A stretch of DNA of 64,000 nt from Halobaculum saliterrae. Its GTDB lineage: Archaea > Halobacteriota > Halobacteria > Halobacteriales > Haloferacaceae. Under the pieces are notes generated by a model. The model did no database searches and was not told the origin of the DNA. It saw only the letters and a program-made list of their open reading frames with translations. The position numbers and the translations under genes are program-made. Positions 16,171-23,993 of the stretch are shown here, one piece after another. The stretch spans positions 139,743-203,742 of the forward strand of contig NZ_WUUS01000004.1 of NCBI RefSeq assembly GCF_009831625.1. The letters run 5' to 3'. The first letter of the stretch is position 1. The number at the start of each line of letters is the position of its first letter.

Positions 16171-16853
16171 AGCTGGAGCGCCGACGCGATCGTCTCGTAA
16201 CTCACGCTGCCCGACGCCGTGGTGACGTACGCTCCGTCGCGGAACAGGAAGACGGTCGGCGTCCGGGTCGTGTCCGCCGCCTCGCCGGCGTCGAGGTCCA
16301 CCTGCACGGCGTCATCGTACGCCTCCGCCGCCGCGTCGTCGACGACTGCGGCCGCGTCGAGGTCCGTGTTCGATGTGAGCCACGACTCGGTCCGGTCGAG
16401 GACGTTGTCCTCGCTGAACTGCCCCTGCGTGGCGAAATAGTGGTCGAACAGGTCCCAGTAGACCTCGGCGCCGCCGTCACGGGCGTAGGCTGCTTCGAGC
16501 GCCTGTACGGCAGGCTTCCCCCACGGGTAGACGATGGGGTACACCCGCGAGACGAACCGGAGGTCGCCGTCGGCGACCGGGCCCGACCGGAGCCGGGCGC
16601 CCGCGTTCTCCTCGAAGTTTCGGCAGGTGGGACACGACGGGTCCTCGAAGGCGACGATCGTCGCGGGCGCGTCGCCCGGGCCAAGTGAGGGTTGGTCGGC
16701 AACGTCCGCAGCTGCCGGGTGTTCCGCCAGCGGCGTCCCACCTCCCCCCGACGCGCCGCCCGATGTCCCGCCGCCGTCGCCGAGACAGCCAGCGAGCGTG
16801 CCGAGTCCGACGGCGCCGAGCGTCGCGAGCGCCGAGCGTCGAGTGGAGTCCAT
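16167..16853 (-). CDS. DsbA-like thioredoxin-fold lipoprotein
   Basis: 228 residues. The N-terminus MDSTRRSALATLGAVGLG has twin arginines followed by a hydrophobic stretch ending in LAGCLG (Cys23), a Tat-type lipoprotein signal. A Gly/Ser-rich spacer leads to a thioredoxin-like domain with FEDPSCPTCRNFEE (CPTC, about 74-77), an inserted helical region and the cis-Pro loop TRTPTVFLF. It should face outside and carry out thiol-disulphide exchange there, as DsbA or DsbG do. It is the first gene of a two-gene unit with the CAAC membrane protein (four-base overlap), the likely source or sink of its electrons. Confidence 0.9.
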   Translation of the reverse strand: MDSTRRSALATLGAVGLGTLAGCLGDGGGTSGGASGGGGTPLAEHPAAADVADQPSLGPGDAPATIVAFEDPSCPTCRNFEENAGARLRSGPVADGDLRFVSRVYPIVYPWGKPAVQALEAAYARDGGAEVYWDLFDHYFATQGQFSEDNVLDRTESWLTSNTDLDAAAVVDDAAAEAYDDAVQVDLDAGEAADTTRTPTVFLFRDGAYVTTASGSVSYETIASALQL

Positions 16854-17004
16854 ACGTCGTAGAGGTCACGCCACACAAGGAAGTTCGCCCGAACTGGCGT
16901 CAGTGACGCACGACCGCACGGCACGCGGCTCGGCGGCGCCCCCGGCGACACCGTCGGCGGAACGGTCGTCCCCCGCGACCGGGTGTCGCTCCCCGGGCGC
17001 GGTG

Positions 17005-17013
17005 AGTTTAACA
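17005..17013 (+). promoter_or_regulatory. TATA element for the rpa1 operon
   Basis: agtttaaca is the only A/T-rich octamer in the 190-base gap before rpa1. It lies about 35 bases before ATG 17044, giving a leader of about ten bases. Confidence 0.55.
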
Positions 17014-17043
17014 GGAGTCGGGAGGTAGGTTCGGACGGAACAC

Positions 17044-18309
17044 ATGGACATCGACGCACACGCCGAGGAGCTCGCCTCCGCTCTCGGCGAGGACAAAGAG
17101 GAGGTCAAGCGCGACCTGGAGAACCTACTGGAGTACAGCGTCCCCGTCGACGAGGCGAAGCAGTCGGTCCGCCGGAAGTACGGCGGCGCCGGCGGCGGCG
17201 ACGCCTCGCCGTCGGCGGTCGATATCGCCGACGTGAGTCCCGAATCGGGCAACGTCACCGTCACCGCGCGGGTGCTGACCGTCGGGAGGCGGTCGATCCG
17301 GTATCAGGGCGACGACACCGTCATCCGCGAGGGCGAACTCGCCGACGGGACCGGGACGATCAGCTACACCGCGTGGCAGGACTTCGGTTTCGAGCCCGGC
17401 GACACCGTCACGATCGGCAACGCGAACGTCCGCGAGTGGGAGGGCGAACCCGAACTCAACCTCGGGGAGTCCTCGTCGGTCGCGATGGAGGGGGAGACGC
17501 TCGACGTCCCCCACGAGGTCGGCGGCGAGCGCGACCTCGTCGACCTCACGGCCGGCGACCGCGGCCGGACGGTGGAGGCGAAGGTGCTCGAACTCGAACA
17601 GCGGACCATCGACGGCCGCGACGGCGAGACGACGATCCACTCCGGGGTGCTCGGCGACGAGACCGCCCGGCTTCCGTTCACCGACTGGCAGGCTCGCCCG
17701 GAGGTCACCGAGGGCGCCGAACTCCGCATGGAGGACGTGTACGTCCGGGAGTTCCGCGGCGTCCCCTCGGTGAACCTCACCGAGTTCACCGAGACCTCGC
17801 CCGCGAGCGTCGAGGTGAGCGACGCGGCCCCCCGCGTCAGCATCGGCGAGGCGGTCACCTCCGGCGGGATGTACGACGTGGAGGTGCTCGGCAACGTGCT
17901 GGAGGTCCGCGACGGGTCCGGGCTCATCGAGCGCTGTCCCGAGTGCGGCCGGCTCGTCCAGAACGGGCAGTGCCGGAGCCACGGACAGGTCGACCCCGAG
18001 GACGACCTCCGGGTCAAGGCGATCCTCGACGACGGCACCGCGACCGTCACCGCGATCCTCGACCGCGAGCTCACCGAGGACATCTACGGCGGCACCCTCG
18101 ACGACGCGCTGGAGGCCGCCCGCGACGCGATGAGCCGCGAGGTGGTCTCCGACGACATCGCCGAGACGCTCGTCGGACGGGAGTTCCGCGTTCGCGGTCA
18201 CCTCTCGGTCGACGAGTACGGCGCGAACCTCGACGCGACGGAGTTCGCGGCGAACGACGACGACCCGGCCGCGCGTGCGGCCGACCTCCTCGAGGAGGTG
18301 GGCGCGTGA
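17044..18309 (+). CDS. rpa1: replication protein A, large OB-fold single-strand DNA-binding protein
   Basis: 421 residues. A short helical N-terminus (1-50) precedes successive OB folds (about 60-150, 165-265 and 275-400), each introduced by a GRTVEAKVLEL-like strand. A zinc knuckle inside the last has C298, C301, C310 and H313 (CPECG to CRSH). It coats single-stranded DNA in replication and repair. The order RPA, RPA-associated protein, phosphoesterase is the rpa1 operon arrangement described in Haloferax volcanii, so the RPA1 class is assigned by operon and architecture. The next gene follows after a 49-base spacer that folds into a perfect hairpin. Confidence 0.93.
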   Translation: MDIDAHAEELASALGEDKEEVKRDLENLLEYSVPVDEAKQSVRRKYGGAGGGDASPSAVDIADVSPESGNVTVTARVLTVGRRSIRYQGDDTVIREGELADGTGTISYTAWQDFGFEPGDTVTIGNANVREWEGEPELNLGESSSVAMEGETLDVPHEVGGERDLVDLTAGDRGRTVEAKVLELEQRTIDGRDGETTIHSGVLGDETARLPFTDWQARPEVTEGAELRMEDVYVREFRGVPSVNLTEFTETSPASVEVSDAAPRVSIGEAVTSGGMYDVEVLGNVLEVRDGSGLIERCPECGRLVQNGQCRSHGQVDPEDDLRVKAILDDGTATVTAILDRELTEDIYGGTLDDALEAARDAMSREVVSDDIAETLVGREFRVRGHLSVDEYGANLDATEFAANDDDPAARAADLLEEVGA

Positions 18310-18332
18310 GGGACGACGATTCACGTCGAACC

Positions 18333-18361
18333 CACACGGACCACATGGGGTGGTCCGTGTG
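18333..18361 (+). promoter_or_regulatory. perfect 12-bp hairpin over the rpap1 start codon
   Basis: cacacggaccac (18333-18344), loop atggg (18345-18349), gtggtccgtgtg (18350-18361) pair without a mismatch. The GTG start of the next gene is the last three bases of the 3' arm (18359-18361). ATG 18345 in the loop opens a five-codon ORF ending in TGA at 18360-18362, which overlaps that GTG. Confidence 0.8.
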
Positions 18362-20167
18362 AGCGCCGGCGACGGCGGCGGCGACGGGAGCGACGACGCG
18401 GGGCCGGGGAACCGCGAGGTCGCCCACCGGGTGTTCGCCGCGGAGTTCGACGACGCCGACCTCGATCACTCCGAGAGCGACGAGGAACGCGCGCCCAACT
18501 ACGTCGTCACGCCGACCGGGCTTCGCGTCAACCGCCTGTTCGCCGTCGGCGTGCTCACCGAGGTCGAGTCGGTGAACGATCAGACCCTGCGCGGGCGCGT
18601 CGTCGACCCGACGGGCGCGTTCGTCACCTACGCCGGACAGTACCAGCCGGACGAGGCGGCGTTCCTCGACCGCACGACGCCGCCGGCGTTCGTCGCGCTC
18701 ACGGGGAAGGCGCGCACGTTCCAGCCGGAGGACTCCGATCTGGTGTACACCTCCGTCCGTCCGGAGAGTATCGCGACGGTCGACGCCGACACGCGCGACC
18801 GGTGGGTCGTCTCCGCCGCGGAGGCGACGCTCCGCCGGGTCGCGGTGTTCGCGGAGGCGCTCGCGATGGACGAGCGCGGCGATCGGCTCCGCGCCCGGCT
18901 CGAGGACGCCGGCGTCCCGACGGCGCTGGCCGCCGGGATCCCGCTGGCGATCGACCACTACGACACGGGGACGCGGTACTTGGAGGCGGCCCGGACGCTC
19001 GCCGTCGACGCGCTGGAGGTCGTCGCCGACGAGCGCGAGGAGGTCCGCGCGCTCGCGGCCGACCCCGGCGACCGCGGCGACGCCGACCTCGGCCCGCTCC
19101 CCGATGTTCCGTACGACTTCGAGAGCGTGAGCGCGCCGGAACCAACGGACGACGACGCCGAATCGGACGTCGATGGCTCGCCGGACGCCGCCGATCCGAC
19201 CGCCGCGGGAACCGACGCCGCCGCGTCGACGGCGTCGACGGTCGGCGATCCCGACGCTCACGACGCCGACGAGCCGGACGGGGCCGCCGAACCCGCGGAG
19301 GCGGTGGATCCGACCGAGGACGACGTCGCCGTCGCGGAGGCCGACCCCGGCGCGGGTGCGGAACCCGAACCGGTCGAGTCCGCGGACGCGGATCGCTCCG
19401 ACGAGGAGGACGCCGACGCTGGCGCCGGTCCGGACGCGGACGCCAGTCCGAACGCGGGCGCCGAACCCGCGGACGGCGCCGGCGACGACCTCGGGGAGTT
19501 CAACGACCCGGACGACGGTCTCGGGGAGTTCGACGCCGGCGGCGAGTCGGACGCGACCGACGCCGGGGGCGCGCTCGACGAGACGGACGACCTCGGGGAG
19601 TTCGACGCGGGCGAGGGCGACGCCGCGGAGACCGATGTCGACCCCGAGGACTTCGAGGACGCGCTCTCCGAGGAGGAGCGCCGCGAGGTCGAGGAGGAAC
19701 ACGGCGTCGAGTTCTCCACGGGAACCGAGGTCCCCGACGCGGGCGAGTCCGGCATCGAGGCGCCGGAGCCCGACGCCGAGGCCGTTCCCGCGGAGCCCGA
19801 CGAGGGGTCGGATCCGGACGCGACCGCGTCGGACGCCGACGGCGCCGACGGCGACGCCGAGCCCGACGCCACCACCGGAACCGAAGCGGCTGCCACGGAC
19901 GAGCCCGTTTCGGACGGTCCGGACGAGGTCGACGCCGTCGAGGCCGACGGCGACGACGCCGCGGACGCCGACATCGACCTCGAGGACGCCGCGGTCGCGG
20001 TCATGAGCGACCTCGACGACGGCGACGGCGCGGACCGCGAGGCGGTCGTCGCGGCCGCCGTCGAGCGCCACGGGGTCGACCCCGGGGACGTCGAGGACGC
20101 CATCCAGGAGGCGCTGATGAGCGGGAAGTGCTACGAGCCGACCGACGGCACGCTCAAGCCCATCTGA
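18359..20167 (+). CDS. rpap1: RPA-associated protein (RPAP) with long acidic linker
   Basis: 602 residues from GTG 18359 (GTG 18350 is an alternative). An N-terminal OB-fold-like domain (about 12-130: REVAHRVFAAEF, LRVNRLFAVGVLTEV, LRGRVVDPTGAF) and a helical region to about 255 are followed by a 260-residue acidic low-complexity linker and a C-terminal winged-helix-like domain (about 545-602, DREAVVAAAVERHGVDPGDVEDAI). RPAP partners RPA in haloarchaea and is needed with it for DNA repair. The linker holds three copies of LGEF(D/N) in acidic context. The start codon is buried in a hairpin, suggesting translation coupled to rpa1. The stop overlaps the next ATG by one base. Confidence 0.9.
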   Translation: MSAGDGGGDGSDDAGPGNREVAHRVFAAEFDDADLDHSESDEERAPNYVVTPTGLRVNRLFAVGVLTEVESVNDQTLRGRVVDPTGAFVTYAGQYQPDEAAFLDRTTPPAFVALTGKARTFQPEDSDLVYTSVRPESIATVDADTRDRWVVSAAEATLRRVAVFAEALAMDERGDRLRARLEDAGVPTALAAGIPLAIDHYDTGTRYLEAARTLAVDALEVVADEREEVRALAADPGDRGDADLGPLPDVPYDFESVSAPEPTDDDAESDVDGSPDAADPTAAGTDAAASTASTVGDPDAHDADEPDGAAEPAEAVDPTEDDVAVAEADPGAGAEPEPVESADADRSDEEDADAGAGPDADASPNAGAEPADGAGDDLGEFNDPDDGLGEFDAGGESDATDAGGALDETDDLGEFDAGEGDAAETDVDPEDFEDALSEEERREVEEEHGVEFSTGTEVPDAGESGIEAPEPDAEAVPAEPDEGSDPDATASDADGADGDAEPDATTGTEAAATDEPVSDGPDEVDAVEADGDDAADADIDLEDAAVAVMSDLDDGDGADREAVVAAAVERHGVDPGDVEDAIQEALMSGKCYEPTDGTLKPI

Positions 20168-20970
20168 TGGCCGACGGTGCGGACCGCGGGGCGGCTCGGG
20201 GTCGGCGGTCGCGGCCGCTCGTCGAGCCGGTTCCCGACGTGCCCGCCGCCGTCGCCGATCTCGGCGACGAGACCGGGTTGCTCGTCGCGGACTACCACGC
20301 CGGAATCGAGGCCGGCCTCCGCTACGAGCGTGGCGTGGAGCTCGAAAGCGCTGGCGACGAGCGACGCGAGCGCCTGCTCGACTTGCTCGCGCGGACCGGG
20401 GCCGACCGCCTCGTCGTCCTCGGCGACCTGGGGCATCGGATCGGTGGGGCGGGCGACGCCGAGACCGAGGAACTGGAGGCGCTGCTGTCGGCGATCGGCG
20501 TTCCCGTGACGCTCGCGCTCGGCAACCACGACGCGGGGATCGCGGACTCGTTCGGCGACCGGATCGACGTGACCGGGCCCGGCGGCGCCCGCCTCGGCGA
20601 CGTGGGCGTGCTCCACGGTCACACGTGGCCGGCGCCGGAGGTGCTCGGGGCCGACGTGATCTGCATGGGCCACGAGCACGTCGCCGTCAGGCTCGAGGAC
20701 GCCGTCGGCGGCGCGCGCGCGGAGAAGGCCTGGCTGCGCGGGCCGCTCGCGCTGGCGGCGTTCGACGGCGAGGTCGACCTCGCCGCCGCCGGCGTCGAGT
20801 GGCACGACCCCGAACTGGTCGTGTTCCCCGCGTTCAACGATCGCTCGGGCGGCACGTGGGTGAACGTCGAGGGGCAGGGCTTCCTCGCGCCGTTTCTCCC
20901 CGCGGGACTCGTCGACGCGGAGGCGTACCTCCTCGACGGAACCCGACTGGGTGCGTACCGCGACGTCTGA
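20167..20970 (+). CDS. calcineurin-like metallophosphoesterase of the rpa1 operon
   Basis: 267 residues. ATG 20167 overlaps the rpap1 stop codon (TGATG). Metallophosphoesterase motifs: ADYHAG with D42 and H44, LGDLGH with D87, LGNHD with N120, H121 and D122, then GHTW and GHEH near 158 and 177, a full set of ligands for a two-metal centre. It belongs to the archaeal family encoded with RPA genes (named rpe in Haloferax volcanii). Action on nucleic acid or nucleotide intermediates in RPA-dependent repair is inferred from the operon; the substrate is unknown. The C-terminal half after about residue 185 is family-specific. Confidence 0.92.
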   Translation: MADGADRGAARGRRSRPLVEPVPDVPAAVADLGDETGLLVADYHAGIEAGLRYERGVELESAGDERRERLLDLLARTGADRLVVLGDLGHRIGGAGDAETEELEALLSAIGVPVTLALGNHDAGIADSFGDRIDVTGPGGARLGDVGVLHGHTWPAPEVLGADVICMGHEHVAVRLEDAVGGARAEKAWLRGPLALAAFDGEVDLAAAGVEWHDPELVVFPAFNDRSGGTWVNVEGQGFLAPFLPAGLVDAEAYLLDGTRLGAYRDV

Positions 20971-21057
20971 TGGACTCTCCGGACGGCGCCGAGGGGTCCG
21001 ACCGGATCCGATCGCCGTCCGTCCGGCGGCGGTCGGATCGGACGAACGAGGATCGCT

Positions 21058-21074
21058 GTGTGAGCGGATCACAC
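21058..21074 (+). promoter_or_regulatory. palindromic candidate operator upstream of the coiled-coil gene
   Basis: gtgtga-gcgga-tcacac is a perfect 6-bp inverted repeat with a 5-base spacer. A similar pair, gtgtga...tcacgc at 21085-21105, follows. Both lie 25 to 75 bases upstream of the TATA box, a position compatible with an activator. Confidence 0.45.
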
Positions 21075-21130
21075 GTTTCCGGCCGTGTGAGGGTCCGTAT
21101 CACGCGTTTTCGGCACGGAACAGCGAAGGA

Positions 21131-21140
21131 GTTATATACG
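21131..21140 (+). promoter_or_regulatory. TATA box of the coiled-coil gene
   Basis: gttatatacg is one of the strongest TATA matches in the window. Transcription should start near 21160, leaving an unusually long leader of about 125 bases before ATG 21288. Confidence 0.65.
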
Positions 21141-21287
21141 GAACCTGTCTATGTGCAGGTACCAGAACGCCTTCGGGCGTGGTGGCATCGATCGCTGAAT
21201 GACACGGTGTTTTCACCCCCAGACGGACGCACGCAGCCGAGGAGCGTCCGCTCAGTCCGAAGCAGTATGGTGTCGAGGTAACGAACC

Positions 21288-22211
21288 ATGGTAACGAAAG
21301 AGGAAGTTCTCGAAGAATACGGTCTCGATCAGTTGGATGAATCACGAAACGTCTCCCTCTCCGAGGAGGAGTTGGAGAACGATTCGAAGGGCCAACTGAT
21401 CAAGAAGGCCGGTCAGCTCCGTGACCGACGTAACGATCTCAACCAGATGGCGTCCGAGCGCGCGTCCAAGCGCGACGACCTGAACGCGAAGACCCGCGAG
21501 AAGGTCGACGAGGCGCAGGAACACCGCGAGTCGCGGGACGAGCTCAACGAGCAGGTCCAGGAGCACAAGGAGTCGCGCAACGAACTCAACGCCGAGGCGA
21601 ACGAGCTGTTCGACGAGGTCGAGGAGATGAAGCAGGACCTCGAGCTCGGCTCGGGCAAGTCCATCGAGGAGCTCAAGGAGGAGATCGAGGACCTCGAGTT
21701 CAAACAGCAGACCGAAGTCCTCGGCACCGACGAGGAGCGCGAACTCATCGAGAAGATCGAGAACAAGCGCGAGAAGCTCGCCGAGAAGAAGGGCAAGGTC
21801 GACCAGAGCGGCGAGCTGGAGGAGCTCATCGAGGAGGCCGAGGAGGTCCGCTCGGAGGCGTCGACGCACCACCAGAAGGTGACCGAGCTGGCCGACGAGG
21901 CCCAGGAGCACCACAACCAGATGATCGAGGCCTACCGCGAGGCCGACGAGATCCGCGACGAGGCGGACGCCATGCACGAGCTGTTCGTGGAGGCGCAGGA
22001 GTCGGCCGACCAGCACCACGAGGACTTCGTCCGCGTCCAGAAGCGCCTGCGCGAGCTGGACAAGGAGGAGGAGGAGGAGAAGAAGGAGGAGCGCGAGGCC
22101 AAGATGGAGGAGGAGCGCGAGGAGGCCGAGGAGATCTACCAGAAGTTCAAGGAAGGCGAAACCCTCGACACCGAGGACCTGATGAAGCTCCAGAAGACGG
22201 GGCTTCTGTAA
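21288..22211 (+). CDS. long coiled-coil protein
   Basis: 307 residues, nearly all predicted coiled coil from about residue 20 to 290, rich in Glu, Lys and Arg, with phrases such as RDELNEQVQEHKESRNELN that repeat every 18 to 21 residues. The Lys content is unusual among the acidic, lysine-poor haloarchaeal proteins around it. It resembles the archaeal COG1340-type coiled-coil family; that family is sometimes labelled phosphoserine phosphatase, but no HAD motif exists here, so that label should not be used. The most N-terminal residues (VTKEEVLEEYGLDQL) and the last 30 look folded. A structural or scaffold role is likely but unproven. It has its own promoter. Confidence 0.85.
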   Translation: MVTKEEVLEEYGLDQLDESRNVSLSEEELENDSKGQLIKKAGQLRDRRNDLNQMASERASKRDDLNAKTREKVDEAQEHRESRDELNEQVQEHKESRNELNAEANELFDEVEEMKQDLELGSGKSIEELKEEIEDLEFKQQTEVLGTDEERELIEKIENKREKLAEKKGKVDQSGELEELIEEAEEVRSEASTHHQKVTELADEAQEHHNQMIEAYREADEIRDEADAMHELFVEAQESADQHHEDFVRVQKRLRELDKEEEEEKKEEREAKMEEEREEAEEIYQKFKEGETLDTEDLMKLQKTGLL

Positions 22212-22271
22212 GTCCGCCCGAAGCCGGCGTCCGAACGCCGACGGTTCTGCGATTTCCGTTCTCACGCGCTC

Positions 22272-22409
22272 AGCGACCGCGCCGCGAGTCGCCTGGGGTC
22301 GATCGATCGCACTGCGAGCGACCGCGCCGCGCGCCTCCGCGTCCGTCCGCGTTCCCGCACCCCCCGTGTCCCTGCGCCCCTCGGCGTCTCCACGTCCCTC
22401 CGCGTCCCC
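22272..22409 (+). repeat. 15-bp direct repeat and C-run cluster between the coiled-coil gene and sppA
   Basis: agcgaccgcgccgcg occurs at 22272-22286 and again, identically, at 22317-22331. From 22354 to 22409 there are six runs of three to six C (G on the minus strand), close enough to form a G-quadruplex on that strand. Confidence 0.6.
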
Positions 22410-22436
22410 GTGAATCCGGGGGCCGGACGCACCGGA

Positions 22437-22445
22437 GTCTTATCC
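22437..22445 (+). promoter_or_regulatory. TATA element for sppA
   Basis: gtcttatcc is centred 27 bases before GTG 22468, a spacing that supports both a leaderless transcript and the GTG start. Confidence 0.55.
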
Positions 22446-22467
22446 CGAGGGCGGACCAAGCGGGGCC

Positions 22468-23490
22468 GTGACAGACACGAACTCCACGGCCCGAACCGCC
22501 GTCTCCGCCGTCGCCCTCGCCGTCGTCGCGGCGGTCGCGGCGCTCCTCGGGTACCTCCTGTTCGTCCGGTTCCCGGGCGACCTGGCCGACCTGCTGGGCG
22601 TGCTTCTCGCGCTCGCGACCGTCGGGGTCGGCCTCAAGCTCGCCTCCGCGGCGCTGTCCTCCCGGTTCGCGGACTACACCGTCGCGGAGGTCGCCGTCGA
22701 AGGCCCGATCACCCGCGACGGCGACGCCGGCGGGTTTCCGCCGTCGCCCGGATCCCCCGGAGCCGACGAGATCGTCGATCAGATCGAGCGTGCGGACGAC
22801 GACCCGAACGCCGAGGCGCTGTTACTGAAGCTGAACTCCCCGGGCGGGCAGATCGTTCCCAGCGAGGACATCCGGCTGGCGGCCGAGCGATTCGACGGCC
22901 CGACCGTCGGCTACGCGACCGACACCTGCGCCAGCGGCGGCTACGCGATCGCCGTCGGCTGTGACGAGCTGTGGGCGCGCGAGGGGAGCGTCGTCGGCTC
23001 GATCGGCGTCATCGGCTCGCGCCCGAACGTCCACGAGTTGGCCGACCGTCTCGGGGTCAGCTACGAGCAGTTCACCGCCGGCGAGTACAAGGACGCCGGC
23101 CTCCCGCTGAAGGAGGTCACGCCCGACGAGCGGGCGTACCTCCAGGGCATCGTCGACGACTACTACGACCAGTTCGTCGAGCAGGTCGCCGAGGGCCGCG
23201 ACATGGACGAGGAGGCGGTCCGCGAGACGGAGGCGCGGGTGTTCCTCGGGACGGAGGCCCACGAGCGCGGCCTCGTCGACGACCTCGGGGACCGCGAAGC
23301 CGTGCTCGACCGGATGGAGGAGCTGACCGGAACCGAGGCCGCCGTCGAGGAGTTCACGCCCGGTCGGGGGCTCGCGGCGCGGCTCCGGGGCGGCGCCGCC
23401 GCGACGGCGTACGCCCTCGGCGCAGGCATCGCGAGCGCGTTCCCCGGCGAGGACGCCTCCGAGGGGATCGACGTTCGGTTCCGGCGATAG
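22468..23490 (+). CDS. sppA: signal peptide peptidase SppA (S49 family)
   Basis: 340 residues from GTG 22468. Two N-terminal transmembrane helices (about 9-31 and 36-55) anchor an extracytoplasmic serine protease. The nucleophile is Ser156 in DTCASGGYA and the general base Lys208 in GEYKDAG. The 52-residue spacing equals that of the characterised archaeal SppA (Ser162/Lys214 in Thermococcus kodakarensis). It degrades cleaved signal peptides and possibly other membrane peptides. LKLNSPGG before the nucleophile is the usual S49 oxyanion strand. Single-copy catalytic domain, as expected for archaea. The C-terminal 30 residues are variable. Confidence 0.95.
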   Translation: MTDTNSTARTAVSAVALAVVAAVAALLGYLLFVRFPGDLADLLGVLLALATVGVGLKLASAALSSRFADYTVAEVAVEGPITRDGDAGGFPPSPGSPGADEIVDQIERADDDPNAEALLLKLNSPGGQIVPSEDIRLAAERFDGPTVGYATDTCASGGYAIAVGCDELWAREGSVVGSIGVIGSRPNVHELADRLGVSYEQFTAGEYKDAGLPLKEVTPDERAYLQGIVDDYYDQFVEQVAEGRDMDEEAVRETEARVFLGTEAHERGLVDDLGDREAVLDRMEELTGTEAAVEEFTPGRGLAARLRGGAAATAYALGAGIASAFPGEDASEGIDVRFRR

Positions 23491-23515
23491 GAGGGTGGGC
23501 CGGGTCGCCGAGCTC

Positions 23516-23908
23516 TCACCCGTCGTCGACGACCGCGACCGCCTCGACCTCCACGAGCATGTCCGGGTCGATCAGCCGCGACACCTCGACCATGGTGGTC
23601 GCCGGGCGGACCTCGCCGAACGCCTCCCCGTGGGCGCGACCCACCGCCTCCCAACGGTCGATGTCGGTCACGTAGAGGCGTGTGCGCACCACGTCCGAGA
23701 GCGTCGCGTCGACCTCCGAGAGGCCGGCCTCGACGTTCGCGATCGCTCGCCTCGTCTGTTCGGCGGCGTCGTCGGGTGCGATCACCTCGCCGTCGTCGTC
23801 GGTCGCGGTCGTGCCCGACACCTCCACTCGGTCGCCGACGCGGACCGCCCGCGAGTAGCCGACCGTCCGTTCCCACTCGGTTCCCGAGGAGACGCGGCGT
23901 CGCTCCAT
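23516..23908 (-). CDS. ridA: RidA family protein
   Basis: 130 residues from ATG 23908. It has the YjgF/RidA chorismate-mutase-like fold with VEVSGTTATD near the start, the Arg-containing strand VRTRLYVTDIDRW (the Arg that binds the 2-imino acid carboxylate) and RPATTMVEV at the end. RidA hydrolyses reactive enamine or imine intermediates released by PLP enzymes, but many paralogues in this superfamily act elsewhere. The RPATTMVEV motif matches the subgroup with a conserved C-terminal Glu. A gtacttg element lies about 28 bases before the start. It is convergent with sppA and divergent from the DUF373 gene. Confidence 0.9.
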   Translation of the reverse strand: MERRRVSSGTEWERTVGYSRAVRVGDRVEVSGTTATDDDGEVIAPDDAAEQTRRAIANVEAGLSEVDATLSDVVRTRLYVTDIDRWEAVGRAHGEAFGEVRPATTMVEVSRLIDPDMLVEVEAVAVVDDG

Positions 23909-23993
23909 GGCACCGATCGCTCGCGACAGCGACAAGTACGTCCCGCTTCCGTGTGGGGTGGCATTTTTCACCCGGGGGTGCCTCAGGTCGCAT

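Larger units (their letters stand above)
20971..21287 (+). other. gene-free 317-bp region: operators, promoter and long leader
   Basis: No supportable gene. From left to right it holds a GC-rich stretch, a perfect palindrome gtgtga-gcgga-tcacac (21058-21074), a related half-conserved pair (21085-21105), a strong TATA box (21131-21140) and about 125 bases of apparent untranslated leader with small hairpins (cgcc-ttcg-ggcg near 21168-21180 and ggacgc/gcgtcc near 21222-21250). A second A/T-rich site, gtgttttcac, near 21208 could be an internal promoter. Confidence 0.6.

Noticed and set aside
21288-22211. Phosphoserine phosphatase annotation for the coiled-coil protein
   Set aside because: No DxDx HAD motif; the sequence is almost entirely coiled coil.
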